64,000 nucleotides of DNA, taken from positions 1 through 64,000 of the forward strand of contig QANT01001080.1 of the NCBI GenBank assembly GCA_003254885.1, read 5' to 3'. The notes beneath the pieces are model-generated. The model was given only the letters and a program-made list of their open reading frames with translations, was not told the DNA's origin and did no database searches. Both the position numbers and the translations under genes were made by a program. Of the stretch, positions 48,840-61,860 are shown piece after piece. Origin of the DNA: Purshia tridentata. Its lineage: Eukaryota > Streptophyta > Magnoliopsida > Rosales > Rosaceae. Numbering within the stretch: the first letter of the stretch is position 1; every line of letters begins with the position of its first letter.

Positions 48840-50087
48840 CTACTCAGTTCTTTGCATGAATGTGTTGGTGCTTTGAGCAAGTGAGGTGGTGTTTTGAGCA
48901 ATTTGTGCAATCTTGCTCTCCAAGCTAGCCTTTTCGGCATTAGGATGGACATATGGCTGCACAGGTGCGCTTCCACTAGCTTGCTGCCCATTATTGTTGC
49001 TCCACCTCATGTTAGGATGATTCCTCCACCCAGGATAGTAAGTGTTTGGAAATGGCTCTCCTTGGCTTCTTTGGAAGTTCCCTACTTGATTCACTTGCTC
49101 CATGCTCTCCCCTTGATCTTGTGAACCTGCACTTTCTTGCACCATAGCTAAACTCCTCACCATAGCCTTAATTTCGGCAATTTCCTTCTCAATGGCACTT
49201 GGTACAGCCGAAACTTCATAGATTCCTCTTTTGGTTGTTCTTCTATTGCGCGTGAAGTTCCATTGCTGCGAGTTGTGCGCAAGTGTCTCAAAAAGTGCAT
49301 TGGCCTCCACATTTGTCTTAGTCATGAACGAGCCTCCACATGCGGCATCCACCATGGATTGGTCTCTCTCCAGTAATCCTTGATAAAAACAGCTCATAAG
49401 GTACCACGGCTCCAAGTTATGATGGGGACATGCATTCAGCAACTCATTGAACCTCTCCCAAGTCTTGTGGAATGGTTCATCCGCTTTTTGCACAAATCCC
49501 AGAATATCTCTTCTAATTTCGTTCGTCTTGGCAGCAGGGAAAAATTTCTTCAAAAATTGCTTGGAAAGCTCCTCCCAAGTGGTGATTGATGCACTAGGCA
49601 GCGAGTAGAGCCACTTCTTTGCCTTGTCCTTGAGTGAAAATGGGAACAAACGGAGTCGATATTGGTTCTCATCAACCCCCACATGCCTCGCTGTCTCGCA
49701 TACTCCAGCAAACTCCTTTAAGTGTTGAATGGGATCTTCTCCACTTAGTCCATGGAAATTCGGCAAGAGATGGATGGTTCCACTCTTGATCTCAAAATTG
49801 TGGTTCACGGGTGCATAACGAATGCATGATGGCTGCGCGGGTAGCGATGGTGATGAAAAATGACTCAAAGGGTGAGTGGGAACAACTTCTGCGTCACGAT
49901 TGTCGCCCATGCTTCCTTCTAGGTCAGATTCGGATTCCAAAGAGCTTGAAGTGAATGGACTTCTTGGACGCTTCCTAGTGGACTCAAGTGCTTCAGCAAG
50001 AGCGTCTCTATATCTCTGTTCAAGGTTAGAACTCATAAAACAAGTACCTAACACATTGAGCACCCAATTTATCAGTAGAAAAGACAC
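48840..50087 (-). mobile_element. Gag part of Athila element A, fossil
   Basis: The minus-strand reading carries the Retrotrans_gag signature of Athila/Tat-type Ty3 elements: FHGLSGEDPIQHLKEF, RLRLFPFSLKDKAKKWL, RRDILGFVQKADEPFHKTW, CPHHNLEPW, FYQGL and ACGGSFMTKT followed by NSQQW. It begins about 110 bp inside the primer-binding site, as expected. Most of it is open. No polymerase follows in this element, which suggests a non-autonomous gag-bearing type. Confidence 0.85.
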
Positions 50088-50196
50088 TTATAAAGAAACA
50101 AGCATTATTAGAAGCTAAAAACTGAAAACTGAAAATTTAACTAATATAAACTAATACTATAATAAGCTAAACCAATTCAATGATATTTAACACCAT

Positions 50197-50214
50197 TCCC
50201 CGGCAACGGCGCCA
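50197..50214 (-). other. Primer-binding site of Athila element A (tRNA-Asp type)
   Basis: The minus strand reads TGGCGCCGTTGCCGGGGA six bases after the LTR end. This is the form I recall as the Athila primer site complementary to tRNA-Asp. Confidence 0.8.
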
Positions 50215-50220
50215 AAAACT

Positions 50221-50664
50221 TGTTGATGTGTTTTCTTAGAACCAAATAAATACTCAGTTCTAAGTTTACTCGCAAGTGCACGAATCGCGGCGTAGCAAAG
50301 CATGCAAATAACGAGGTCCATCCCACAGGGAATAGGTAAATAACATCAAATCAATATACTCGCAAGTGCACGAATCGCGGCGTAGCAAAGCTTGCAAATA
50401 ACGAGGTCGATCCCACAGGGAATAGGTAAATAACATCAAATCAATTCAGCTTATTCACAACACACACACACGGCATGGGGGTTTAGATTTAGGGTCAAAA
50501 CTCACATACACACTCTAACACACACACACACACTTTCATGGCATTGTTAAGCATCAGAATCCACCAAACTATCGATGAACAACTAATATGATAATCATGC
50601 AATTTCAAAAGACTACGAACACAAAGTTTGACTACCAAAGGCTTTGGCTATTTCCCTTTGGCGT
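50221..50664 (-). mobile_element. Shortened 5' LTR of Athila element A, fossil
   Basis: From TGTTGATGTGTTTTC the sequence matches the left LTR at 43,920 onward, including the TAGCAAAGC word, the CA-repeat tract and the block ACTACGAACACAAAGTTTGA. The match ends near GGCGTTATA at about 50,664, where pol sequence of element B begins. About three quarters of the LTR is absent. A 90-bp tandem duplication (50,269-50,447) is unique to this copy. Confidence 0.75.
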
Positions 50665-53541
50665 TATACCCTCCAAATGTGGGTCAAAGTTTAGATCAAT
50701 GTAAGGTTTGAGACGATGGCCATTCACCTTGAATATTACACCATTTCTCAAATTCTTTATCTCAACTACTCCGTAAGAATAAATTTGGATGACTTCATAG
50801 GGACCATTCCACCTTGACTTAAGCTTACCAGGGAAAAGACGTAATCTTGTGTTGTAGAGCAACACTTTATCACCAGCTTTAAACTCTTTTGGTACCAACT
50901 TCTTGTCATGGTATATCTTTGTCCTCTCTTTGTACAACTTAGCATTCTCATAAGCAAAATGTCGAATCTCCTCCAACTCACTAAGTTGTAACATCCTCTT
51001 CTCACCAGCGGGTTTCAAATCAAAATTGAATTTCTTAATTGCCCAATACGCCTTATGTTCAAGCTCGACTGGTAAATGACATGTTTTTCCATAAATCAAT
51101 CGAAACGGAGACATTCCAATTGGGGTCTTGTAAGCAGTACGATATGCCCATAAAGCGTCATTCAACTTGGTGGACCAATCCTTTCGGTTCAGGTTGACCG
51201 TCCCCTCCAAAATGTGCTTGATCTCACGATTGGAAATCTCAACTTGACCACTTGTTTGAGGATGATATGGTGTAGCAACTTTGTGAGAGACCCCATATTT
51301 CATCATTAGTGCGGCGAACAATTTATTGCAAAAATGAGATCCTCCATCACTAATGATTACCCTTGGTGTCCCAAACCTTGCGAAGATGTTATTCTTAATA
51401 AAGCTAAGAACAACTCGAGTGTCATTAGTTCTAGTCGCAATTGCTTCCACCCATTTAGACACATAGTCAACACCAACCAAAATGTATTCAAAACCAAATG
51501 AAGAAGGGAAAGGCCCCATGAAGTCAATGCCCCAAACATCAAAAATTTCAACTTCAAGCATCACATTCAAAGGCATTTGATTCCTATGAGTAATGTTCCC
51601 CATTCTTTGGCATCTATCACATGCTTTATAAAATCTATGACAATCATGAAAAAGAGTAGGCCAAAAGAAACCTGATTGAAGAACTTTTTAGGCTGTCTTA
51701 GTGGCTCCTCCATGTCCTCCACATTCTTTGCCATGACACATCTCAATAATATGCCTTTGCTCACTTTCGGGTATACACCGGCGTATCAATTGATCAGCTC
51801 CAAACTTGAACAAATATGGATCATCCCAGACATATTGTCTTGCATCATGTAAAAATTTCTTCCTTTGTGGAATTGTCAGTCCTTTGGGCAGCACTCCACT
51901 TGCCAAATAATTCGCTATGTCAGCATACCACGGAAGTGTGTCATCAATAACAAATAACTGCTCATCTGGAAATGACTCTCTCAAAGGCAACCTGTCCTCC
52001 TCAGCTTGATCATCGTTAACTAGACGACTCAAATGATCAGCTACCACATTCTCACATCCTTTCTTATCCTTGATCTCAATATCGAATTCTTGGAGGAGTA
52101 GAGTCCATCATATCAACCTTGGCTTTGCATCCTTCTTATTCAACAAGTATTTGAGAGCTGCATGATCGGTGTAAATGGTGATTTTCGAGCCAATCAAGTA
52201 ACTTCGAAATTTCTCTAATGCAAAGATCACGGCAAGCATTTCCTTCTCAGTGGTGGAGTAGTTCAGTTGAGCATCATTAAGTGTGCGGCTCGCATAATAA
52301 ATCACAAGTGGCAATTTGTCAACTCTTTGACCTAAAACAGCTCCAATGGCATAGTCGCTCGTATCACACATCAATTCGAATGGCAAATTCCAATCAGGTG
52401 GCATAATAATAGGAGCGGATGTGAGCAACTTCTTAAGTTTATTGAACGCCTCTACACAATCCTTATCAAAGTTAAAACTAACCTCTTTTTGCAATAAACT
52501 GCATAAAGGCCTTGAAATCTTGGAAAAATCCTTAATGAACCTCCTATAAAATCCAGCATGTCCAAGAAAACTTCTCACTTCCTTGACACTTGTTGGTGGG
52601 GGCAACCTTGTGATCACATCAATCTTGGCCTTATCAACTTGTATTCCATTCTTTGAGATCACATGACCAAGGACTATTCCTTGTTGCACCATAAAGTGAC
52701 ACTTCTCCCAGTTAAGCACTAAATTTGCCTCTCAACATCTTTTCAATACTTTCTCTAAATTATCTAGGCAATAATCAAAAGAAGAGCCAAAAACGGAGAA
52801 ATCATCCATAAATACCTCAATAATGCACTCCACCATGTCAGAGAAGATAGACATCATGCATCTTTGAAATGTAGCTGGGGCATTGCACAATCCGAAAGGC
52901 ATTCTTCGATAAGCAAATGTACCAAAAGGGCATGTGAAAGTTGTCTTTTCTTGATCTTCAGGTGCAATTGGAATTTGATTATAACCACTATACCCGTCCA
53001 AAAAACAGTAGTGACTATGACCTGCCAACCTCTCAAGCATTTGATCAATGAATGGTAGGGGAAAATGATCTTTTCTTGTCACGGTGTTCAGCTTCCTATA
53101 ATCAATGCACACACGCCAACCAGTTTGTGTCCTTTGAGGAACCAACTCATTCTCATCATTCTTCACAACAGTGATTCCACTCTTCTTAGGCACAACTTGA
53201 ACAGGACTAACCCACTTTGAATCACTAAGCGGATAAATAATTCCAACATCTAGCAACTTGATTACCTCATTACGCACAACCTCCTTCAATGTTGGATTCA
53301 ATCGTCTTTGAGCATCACGGGTTGGTTTAGAGTCCTCCTCAAGTAGAATTCGATGCATGCAAACTGTTGGTGAGATTCCTTTGATATCAACTATAGTCCA
53401 TCCCAATGCCAACTGATTCTCTTGTAACACCTTCAAAAGCCTCTTTTCATCACCTTTGCTTAGGTTAGATGCTATGATTACAGGCAAGGCTTCATTGTCT
53501 CCCAAGAATGCATACTTCAAATGCTCGGGTAATGGTTTCAA
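50632..53541 (-). mobile_element. Pol region (RT, RNase H, integrase) of Athila element B, fossil
   Basis: Minus-strand parts in order. Reverse transcriptase is at 53,541-52,732, with GWRVCIDYRKLN, FCFLDGYSGYNQI-like text, FGLCNAPATFQRCM and the active-site segment FMDDFSVFG typical of Athila. The connection and RNase H are at 52,719-52,108 ([39 protein letters not shown]). The integrase zinc region is at 52,047-51,688 and the integrase core at 51,603-50,632 ([30 protein letters not shown], followed by the usual C-terminal beta region). This full pol order fits Athila-type Ty3 elements. Domains are well preserved, with about three breaks between them. Confidence 0.92.
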
Positions 53542-56217
53542 TTACAACTTGGGTGCTTTCTCAATAGAAGGAAGAGGGTTAGGATTATTAGAAACCAAAG
53601 GTTGAAATTGGTTAAACCACTTACTTGTGCGGGGCGGATTTTCATTGAACAAAGCTTGAACTTCTTCAACCACTTCCTTGGAACAACTAGAGTCAGCTTG
53701 CACTAACGTGGCCTCCAACGGATCCTCCACAAAACTAGTTTTCACCATCTCATGTACCAATGGATCTATAGAGTCAATCCTTAAACAATCTGCCTTTTCC
53801 TTTGGATATCGCATGGCTCCAAACGCATCGAATTCCACAGTCTCTCCCATAACTGTCATTGACAACTTTCCATTACTCACATCTATCTTGGTATTGGCTG
53901 TGGCCATGAACGGTCTTCCAAGGATGATCGGTAACTCATCAGCCATTTTTGGTGTATTTTCCATCTCTAAGATTATGAAATTTGCGGGCATAATCAAGTC
54001 AGCAACTTTAACCAATACATCTTCAACCATACCTTTAGGAACTTTAACAGAACGATAAGCCAATTGAAGTGTAACACTTGTTGGTTTAAGCTCTCCTAGA
54101 CCAATCTCCTCAAAAACTGAATAAGGCATCAAGTTAATGCTTACTCCAAGGTCCAACAATACCTTTTCAAACTTGTGATTCCCAACCACACACGGAATGG
54201 TGAAGCTTCCAGGATCTTTCATCTTAGGTGGCAATTCCCTCAACAATACAGCACTCACCTCTTCACTTAGAGCAACTTGTTCATGTTCCTTGAACTTCCT
54301 TTTGTGAGTGCATAATTCCTTCAAAAACTTAGCATACTTAGGAATCTGTTGGATGGCATCAAGCAAAGGAATATTGATCTCCACTTTCTTAAACATATCC
54401 AAAGTTTCCTTGGCTTGATCTTCCTTAAACTGCTTCCTTTGACGTTGGGGAAATGGCAGTGGAGCCCTTGGAATAGGTGGACTAATCACAGCTTGCTTGC
54501 TTCTTTGAGTGACTGTGGGCTCTTTTTGTACGTCCTCACTCTCTTTCATGTTTCCCACAGCCTTTTCTTGATGGGTTTGTGGTTGTTCAGGCTCTAAGAT
54601 TACATCCTCATCTTCATCGTCTTGCTTATCATCTTTTGGATCTGGAGTATTGCCTACTTTGTTATCCACAACTCGTCCACTTCTTAGAGTAGTAATCGCT
54701 TCAGCTTCATCGCGAGCTTGGGTACCTTTTATCAATTGATCCAAAGTCGAAGTCACTTGTCCCAATTGAGCTTTCAAACTCAAGATAGCTTTTGCTGTAG
54801 CACTCAATTGGTCCTCGGTCCTGTTCATAAAAGACTTTGTATCATTAGACATCATGGTTGTGCTTTGGGCTAGTGAAGCAATCATATCCTCTAAATAAGT
54901 ATTCCTTGACTCAACAGGAAGAGATGTGCTTACTCTTTCCTCTTTTATGGAATTCTCATCTTTGTGATCTTTCTCAGCCATCATAACTTGGATCATATTT
55001 TTGAGCACAGTCATTTCAACCTCCATAGCTGATTTCTTTTCAACTCTTCTTGTCCTATTCCATTGCTGAGAGTTTGTTGCTAATGATTCAAATAATGCCC
55101 ATGCTTCCGCAAAAGTCTTGTCTTTAAAGGATCCCCCACATGTCATATCCACCATAGTGCGATCTTGTTCTAATAATCCTTCATAGAAGTACTCAACTTG
55201 CATCCATGGTGCAAAATTGTGATGTGGACATGAGTTCAATAGTTCTAGGTATCTTTCCCAACTTTCATGAAATGCCTCATCCTCCCCTTGTGCGAATCCC
55301 AAGATCTGCTTCCTAACAATGATAGTCTTACTCATACGATAGAACTTATTTAGAAACTTAGACGCCAAATCTTTCCATGATCCAACAAAAGCAACTTGTA
55401 AAGAATATAACCAACTCTTAGCTTTATCCTTGAGAGAGAATGGAAACAACCTTAACTTGATTTGCTCCTCACTTACTCCTTTTATCTTGGTGATCTCGCA
55501 TATGGCATGAAATTCCTTAAGGTGTCTATACGGATCTTCACCTTCATGTCCATGGTAGATTGGAAGAAGTTGGATTGTCCCACTGCTAATCTGAAATTGC
55601 TCAGCCTCCACTTGAGAATAAGCTATACAAGTCGGTTGATTGAGGAGTGTTGGTGATGAAAAGTCCTTGAGTGGTCTCTCATGCTTGGGAATACAACTTG
55701 TAAAGAATATAACCAACTCTTAGCTTTATCCATTCTTAGCTTTATCCTTGAGAGAGAATGGAAATAACCTTAACTTGATTTGCTCCTCACGTAATCCTTT
55801 TATCTTGGTGATCTCGCATATGGCATGAAATTCCTTAAGGTGTCTATACGGATCTTCACCTTCATGTCCATGGTAGATTGGAAGAAGTTGGATTGTCCCA
55901 CTGCTAATCTGAAACTGCTCAGCCTCCACTTGAGAATAAGCTATACAAGTCGGTTGATTGAGGAGTGTTGGTGATGAGAAGTCCTTGAGTGGTCTCTCAT
56001 GCTTGGGAATACATGGCTGAATATCTGACTCAGCCCCATTTTCTTCATGTGTCTCCTCTTCACTTTTCTCTTCAGATTCACTAGATTGAGGTGAGCTCGG
56101 TACACTCATCATCCTTAAAGGTTTCCAATTGACAAGAGGTGTAGACTTATGCTTTCTAAATCCTTGGAGCACACCTTTATGGCTGATAGGGCTAAACTTT
56201 GAACCAGAATACTCCAT
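53542..56217 (-). mobile_element. Gag and protease region of Athila element B, fossil
   Basis: The minus-strand reading has RLFPFSLKDKAKSWLYSL, CPHHNFAPW, FYEGLLEQDRTMVDMTCGG and NSQQWNRTRR in gag, a long low-complexity acidic and proline-rich linker, then a retropepsin-like region (LLDLGVSINLMPYSVFEEI, ILGRPFM) near 54,150-53,890. A direct duplication of about 310 bp of early gag sequence occurs between 55,400 and 56,030. The copy is mostly open, with about two breaks, and looks moderately young. Confidence 0.88.
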
Positions 56218-56337
56218 TGTACCTCAAAAGAAAAGATAAATTAGAAAGAACCAAAAAGAAATAAAAACAGAAAATAAAACCAAACTAAAATGACTTAACT
56301 AAAAATAAATAGACTAGTAATCAATATCAATAACAAT

Positions 56338-56355
56338 TCCCCGGCAACGGCGCCA
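56338..56355 (-). other. Primer-binding site of Athila element B (tRNA-Asp type)
   Basis: The minus strand reads TGGCGCCGTTGCCGGGGA, identical to the site at 50,197-50,214, six bases from the LTR that begins at 56,362. Confidence 0.82.
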
Positions 56356-56361
56356 AAAACT

Positions 56362-58740
56362 TGTTGATTGTTTTATTAGAGCAAAAATAATTAGTCAAAA
56401 CCAACGCTCTAATTAACTCGCAAGTGCACGAATCGCAGTGTAGCAAAGCTTGCAAATAACGAGATCGATCCCTCAGGGAAAAGTATTGATATGAAAATTA
56501 CCAATCTATTTAATTTAGTTAATTCAAACACTAACGCACACACACTNACACAGAATGAGGGTTTTGAATTGGGTTTTGTAGTAAATTCAATTATCATAAA
56601 TAAAGTGAACAAATTAAACTAGAATAAGAACAATGAATGTAAACAACTAGGGGTTAGAATCCACCACTAACATATTACGTACACAATCATGGACAAGAGC
56701 AATTAATTTGCAAAACATGCTGATAAATTTTTCCAGCTGAGACTCCTTGATTATCGAACACTTGGCTAACGATTGTTCTCCTAATGCATAAATTAGCAGA
56801 TTGATTATCTCATACTAACTTAGTTAACCCACATGTTCCCAAGAAGTTTGGCTATCGTCTACCTAGGCTATTAACCATGCAAGAGTCATTAAGTACACAT
56901 GAGAACGACAAACACATAGACCCTCCTACGAGCATCTATGATCTCTTCCCTGAAAGATGTGTTCTTAGGATATCCCTTTGTTACATAGTGAAATTAGTTA
57001 TGGGGTTATCGTCCCGTAACCCCATAACATATTCTAGATGCATACAACCTAAGGTGATCAGTTAAAGATGTAATACAAATAGAATCCAATTTAAAGGGAG
57101 ATCCAAGATTTATCAACATAAATTGCAATTAAAAGCTCAATAATCCATGAATAAAGTAGATTACAGAGTTAGGGCTTCATCCTAGCCCTAGCTAGGGATT
57201 TAGCCACACATAACTAAAGTTATAACAAAATAAAGCAAAATAAAAACTAGACGAAATTAATGAGAAGATGGAGAGAAGTCACGGCAGCAAGGTGGAGGTG
57301 GCTCCACCCTTGGACGGCAACTTAGGGGCTGCACCAAGGCTTGGTAGTCTCTCATTTTGGCTAAAATCATCCTTTCTCCCTCTTTCTAAAATTCTGAACT
57401 TATGTGAATATTGAACTCCCAAAATAATGAGGTAGAGAGGGTTTTATATAGTGGAGAGTCCTTGATAGTGTAGGAAAGGGTTTGCTTGCACTCAAAGAAT
57501 GGGCGAGTTTTGGGCTGTTTTGGGCGAGTAGACTTTTTCTGGTCACGGAACTGCTGCGCTACCTCCACTAAAATGACTATATCTTGAGCTAGGAGTATCA
57601 GAATTGAGTTCTGTAAAATTCTATGCGAAGCTAACATCCATATCTTTCCAATACAGCTTGACATCTGATTAAATCTAGAGAAATGTAGGATTGCTATTGA
57701 AATTGTTGCCCAGATTTCTAGGGTTTTGACTTCCTTGCAAGTTAAGAATTCTTTGAGATCTTTGACTGAATCTTCCAAGATCTTCCTTCCAAACTAGGAT
57801 TCGATCATTGGGAAAGTCTTCAAATGCAAGGAATAGGCGCATGGGCTCCATGAATGTCGGCTTGGACTTAGCCCAATCTCTTCCTTTGTTGAGGCCCAAT
57901 ATGTTTTAGAAACTTCTAGAATATTTTGACCATTGACTTTGACTTTCCTTTTCGTAGTCCAACTAAGATTCCTTATAGAGTTAGGATTTATCCAATTAGG
58001 ATTTCACTTTTACCATCTTCCCCCATGACTTCCAGTGATTTTAGGACTCCTTATCCAACTAGGATTCAGTTTTCCTAGTCCAATGAGGAATTCCTGCTTA
58101 CACTAGGATTTCTAATTTCTGACCTTGGAAAATGATGATTCTTTTTTTCTTGATGATCAATTTTTCCTTTTGTGACTAAGAATCCTCCTTTGACTAGGAT
58201 TTCAGGTTTTCCTAGTTTGGACTTAGCCCAATCTCTTCCTTTGTTGAGGCCTAATATGTTTTAGAAACTTCTAGAATATTTTGACCATTGACTTTTACTT
58301 TCCTTTTTGTAGTCCAACTAAGATTCCTTATAGAGTTAGGACTTATCCAATTAGGATTTCACTTTTACCATCTTGCCCCCCATGACTTCCAATGATTTTA
58401 GGACTCCTTATCTAACTAGGATTCAGTTTTCCTAGTCCAATCAGGAATTCCTGCTTCCACTAGGATTTCTAATTTCTGACCTTGGAAAATGATGATTCTT
58501 TTTTTCTTGATGATCAATTTTTCCTTGTGTGACTAAAAATCCTCCTTTGACTAGGATTTCAGGTTTTCCTAGTTTGAGTAGGAAATGTCCAAAATTAGCT
58601 CTTTTAGTTTCTTTTTTTCATTCTTTTGCTCCGAATTACCTATAAAACACTAAAACAAACGAAAATACACAAAAATGCCAAGTTCTAACATTCTAAGTGT
58701 GAGAGTTAGTATGTAAAAATGATGTAAATTGGACACTCCA
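56362..58740 (-). mobile_element. 5' LTR of Athila element B, fossil
   Basis: Starts TGTTGATTGTTTTATTAG on the plus strand and carries the CGAATCGCAGTGTAGCAAAGC-like word near 56,430. At its far end it matches the other LTR (CCAAGTTCTAAC, AGTTAGTATGTAAAAA, ACACTC) but lacks a clear terminal ACA, so the outer end may be clipped. A 355-bp internal tandem duplication makes it longer than the element A LTR. Confidence 0.75.
57864..58573. repeat. 355-bp tandem duplication inside the element B LTR
   Basis: GGACTTAGCCCAATCTCTTC occurs at 57,864 and again at 58,219, and the copies run in parallel through ACTTCTAGAATATTTTGACC and the hairpin-word cluster. The copies differ only at scattered positions, so the duplication is fairly recent. 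Confidence 0.88.
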
Positions 58741-61250
58741 TAGTAGACCTAGGGAAGAGTCTTTGCTATAACACATCAAGAGGCTCAAGCTTCACCAGAT
58801 GTTATTACAAGTACGTTACCTATCTTTGGACAAGATGCTAGTATTTTGATTAACCCTAGAGCCACACACTTTTATTTTGTGTGATTTTATTTTGCTTACG
58901 AGTGTGAGTTTGGCTCCTTTAGTTGATGGCTTAGACATAGCTACGCCTAGTGGACACTCGATAGTAGCTCATGACATAATTAAGGGTTGTGTCATTAAGT
59001 TAGGTGATTAGAAGTTAGAAGTGGACCTTTATTCCATTAGTATTTTTGAGGTTGACATTATACTAGACATGGATTGGATTGTTTTCGTAAGGAAGTCATG
59101 GTTAGGTTTTCCTGAATTGGTGTTTAGGGTGAACGTAGAATCATACCTTTGTGTGTGATATAGGCTCTGACCACTAGACAATTACTCCAAAAGGGTAGTG
59201 CTGTATTCTTAGCTCATGTGGTTGACACTAGACTAGGAGAGTTGAAACTGGAGGATATTCCTATGGTGTGGGACTATTCAAATGTATCTCTCGATGTGCT
59301 CTCGAATTTACCTCCGGTAAGAGAGTTGGATTTTGCTATTGATTTAGTCCCAGGAACGGCTCCTATATCGCAAGCACTGTATAGGATGGCCCCAGCTGAG
59401 TTAAGAGAGCTAAAGACTTAGTTGTAGGAATTGGTAGATAAGGGATTTATAGGACCAGGTATTTCACCTTAGAGAGCTCCAATTTTATTCATAAAGAAGA
59501 AAGATGGCACTATAAGGTTGTGTATCGGTTATCGGCAGCTCAACAAGGTCACTGTGCGTAATCGATATCCTTTGCCACGTTTTGATGATTTGTTCGACCA
59601 ATTTAAAGGAGTTAGAGTATATGGTTATCAACAGTTGAGGATTAAGAAGCAAGACTGTATTTCATACTAGAAATGGGCATTATGAGTTTTCATGATGTCC
59701 TTTGGACTGACTTATGTACCTGCAGCTTTTATGGGTCTAATGAACCAAGTATTTCATCAATATTTGAACAAGTTTGTCATTATTTCCATCAATGAAATTT
59801 TGATATACTCACGTGGTAGAGAAGATCATGCCAAACACTTGGAAATAGTCTTGCAGACACTGAGGTCGAAATAGTTGTTTGCCAAGTTCAGTAAGTGTCA
59901 ATTTTGGCTAAGTAGGCATTGGATTTCTGGGGCATGTGACATCGATAGAGGGTATTAGTGTGGATCCCCATAAACTTAAAGCAATAAGATATTGGACACC
60001 ACCTACAAATGTCACTGAGATGAGGAGTTTTTTGGGATTGGCAAGCTATTATCGCTGTTTTATTGAGGGCTTCCCCAAAGTAGCTACACCTCTCACTCGT
60101 TTGACGAGGAAAGATGTCTTATGTATGGACAGATGAGTGCAAAAGGAGTTTTCCAGAGCTTAAGGAGAGGTTGACCTCTGCTCCTATCTTGACCCTTTCA
60201 GATGACAGCGGTGAGTTTGTTATTTTACAGTGATGCTTCGCTTCAAGGTTTGGGTTTGTAACGACCCGTACTCCATAAGGTAAAAATTTTTAATTTTTAA
60301 TATGGTTTTGGGGCCAAAAGTTGACTNATCTAGAACTTGTGGTTGCAGTTTTTGCACTTAAGATTTGGTGACATTATCTTTGTGGAGATACTCGTAAGAT
60401 CTTCATCGATCACAAGTGCCTTCAATACATATTTACTCAGAAGGAGTTAAACTTAAGGCAAAAAAGGTGGATGGAGTTGATTAAGGACTATGATTGCACG
60501 ATAGAGTATCACTCTGGTAAAGCTAATGTCGTTATTGATGCTCTAAGTAGGAAAGCATCAAGTTCGTTGGCCTATCTCAAGGCGGTGCATCTACCTTTAT
60601 TAGTTGAGTTGAAAACTTCAAGAGCTAGTCTATCTGCATTTGAGGATCGGTTTGGAGCCTTACTAGCTAGTTTCTGAGTTAGACCTATCTTAGTCGATAG
60701 AGTATGTGAGGCACAACCTAATGATCTGCTCTGGTGAAGTTGAGAGAAGAGGATCATAGTAACTTAAGAGTGGATTGTAAGATCAGAGATGATGGAGCAC
60801 TGGTTATGGGTTCCAGATTGTGTGTTCCTATAGATGAGACAATTAGGAAGGAGATTCTCGAGGAGGCCCATAGTTCGGCCTATGCTATGCATCCGAGTGG
60901 CACTAAGATGTACCATACTCTGAGGGAACATACTGGTGGCACTGCATGAAGAGAGAAATAGCAGAGTTCGTATCAAGGTGCTTAGTTTGTCAACAGGTGA
61001 AGGCTAAGCGACAAAGGCCTTCAGGACTTTTACAGTCACTTCTAATTCCTGAGTGGAAGTGGGAGCATATCACTATGGACTTTTTATTTAAGCTTCCTCG
61101 TGCCCAATGTGGTCATGATGGTATTTGGGTGATCGTGGATCGACTTACTAAGTCAGTGCATTTTGTGCCTGTTCTTGAGACCTATTCGTTGGACAACTCG
61201 CAAAGCTTTTTGTGTCCGAGATAGTGATATTTGCTCAGGAAATTCATAGC
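58741..61250 (+). mobile_element. Ty3 (chromovirus-like) pol fragment, fossil
   Basis: Plus-strand pieces in order: protease-like DIILDMDWI (59,055), the RT entry PPVRELDFAIDLVPGTAPIS (59,311), RT pieces ([10 protein letters not shown] at 59,500; MNQVFHQYLNKFVI at 59,740), [19 protein letters not shown] (60,020), RNase H pieces (60,220-60,560; [16 protein letters not shown]), the zinc region CLVCQQVKAKRQRPSGLLQ (60,975) and the integrase entry MDFLFKLPRAQCGHDGIWVI (61,075). This order and wording fit Tekay/Del-type Ty3 chromoviruses. It is heavily broken (many stops) and ends abruptly. It looks old and lies in the opposite orientation to the Athila pair. Confidence 0.82.
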
Positions 61251-61860
61251 CCTACTTTTTGTCTTTTATTTTTCTTTAATTTGTGTTTTGTTTGCTCGAG
61301 GAAGAGCAAAATCTAAGTTTGGAGGTGTTTGATATGTTCATTAATTCACACTTTTTCATGTCTCTTTTACTTAGTTTTTACACAAGCATTTGAATAACAG
61401 TTATTAATTTCTTATATTTTTGTCTTTTTGGCTTTCAAGTAACAAAATGTGAAATTGTACAATTTATTCTCTTATTTAGATTTTAACATGAATCCAATTG
61501 GAGATGGAAGCTAACACCTTGAAGTTTTTTTAAGTTAATTTTCGTTAAATTTATAAAGCCTTCTAAGGTATTTATTTTGAATTTCAAAGTCTAGACAAAA
61601 CTTTTCTCGAGGAGAATTGAGTCAGCTACATTGTTTAGGTCATAACTATTTCATCTAACCTTGGATATATGGGTGGAAAGAGGACATACAGGGGTTTCAT
61701 TGTTATATAATTTGTAATTTTCTGAGTTGGTTAGGACATTCAAATTGCATTCCAAAGACAATTCAAAATTTCTAACAACAACAGTACAAATGGTAAAAAA
61801 GTCATCTCTTCATTTTGGGTAAAAGCTATTACAAGCTTTCTATCCTCCTCTAAGTCCAAT
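61251..61860 (+). mobile_element. 3' end and LTR start of another Ty3-like element, fossil
   Basis: A tract CTCGAGGAAGAGCAAAATC then AAGTTTGGAGG resembles the polypurine-tract region seen on the minus strand near 45,824-45,870. It is followed at 61,326 by TGTTTGATATGTTC, an LTR-like start. The other end of the LTR is not seen. It is a fragment with little to date it by. Confidence 0.45.
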
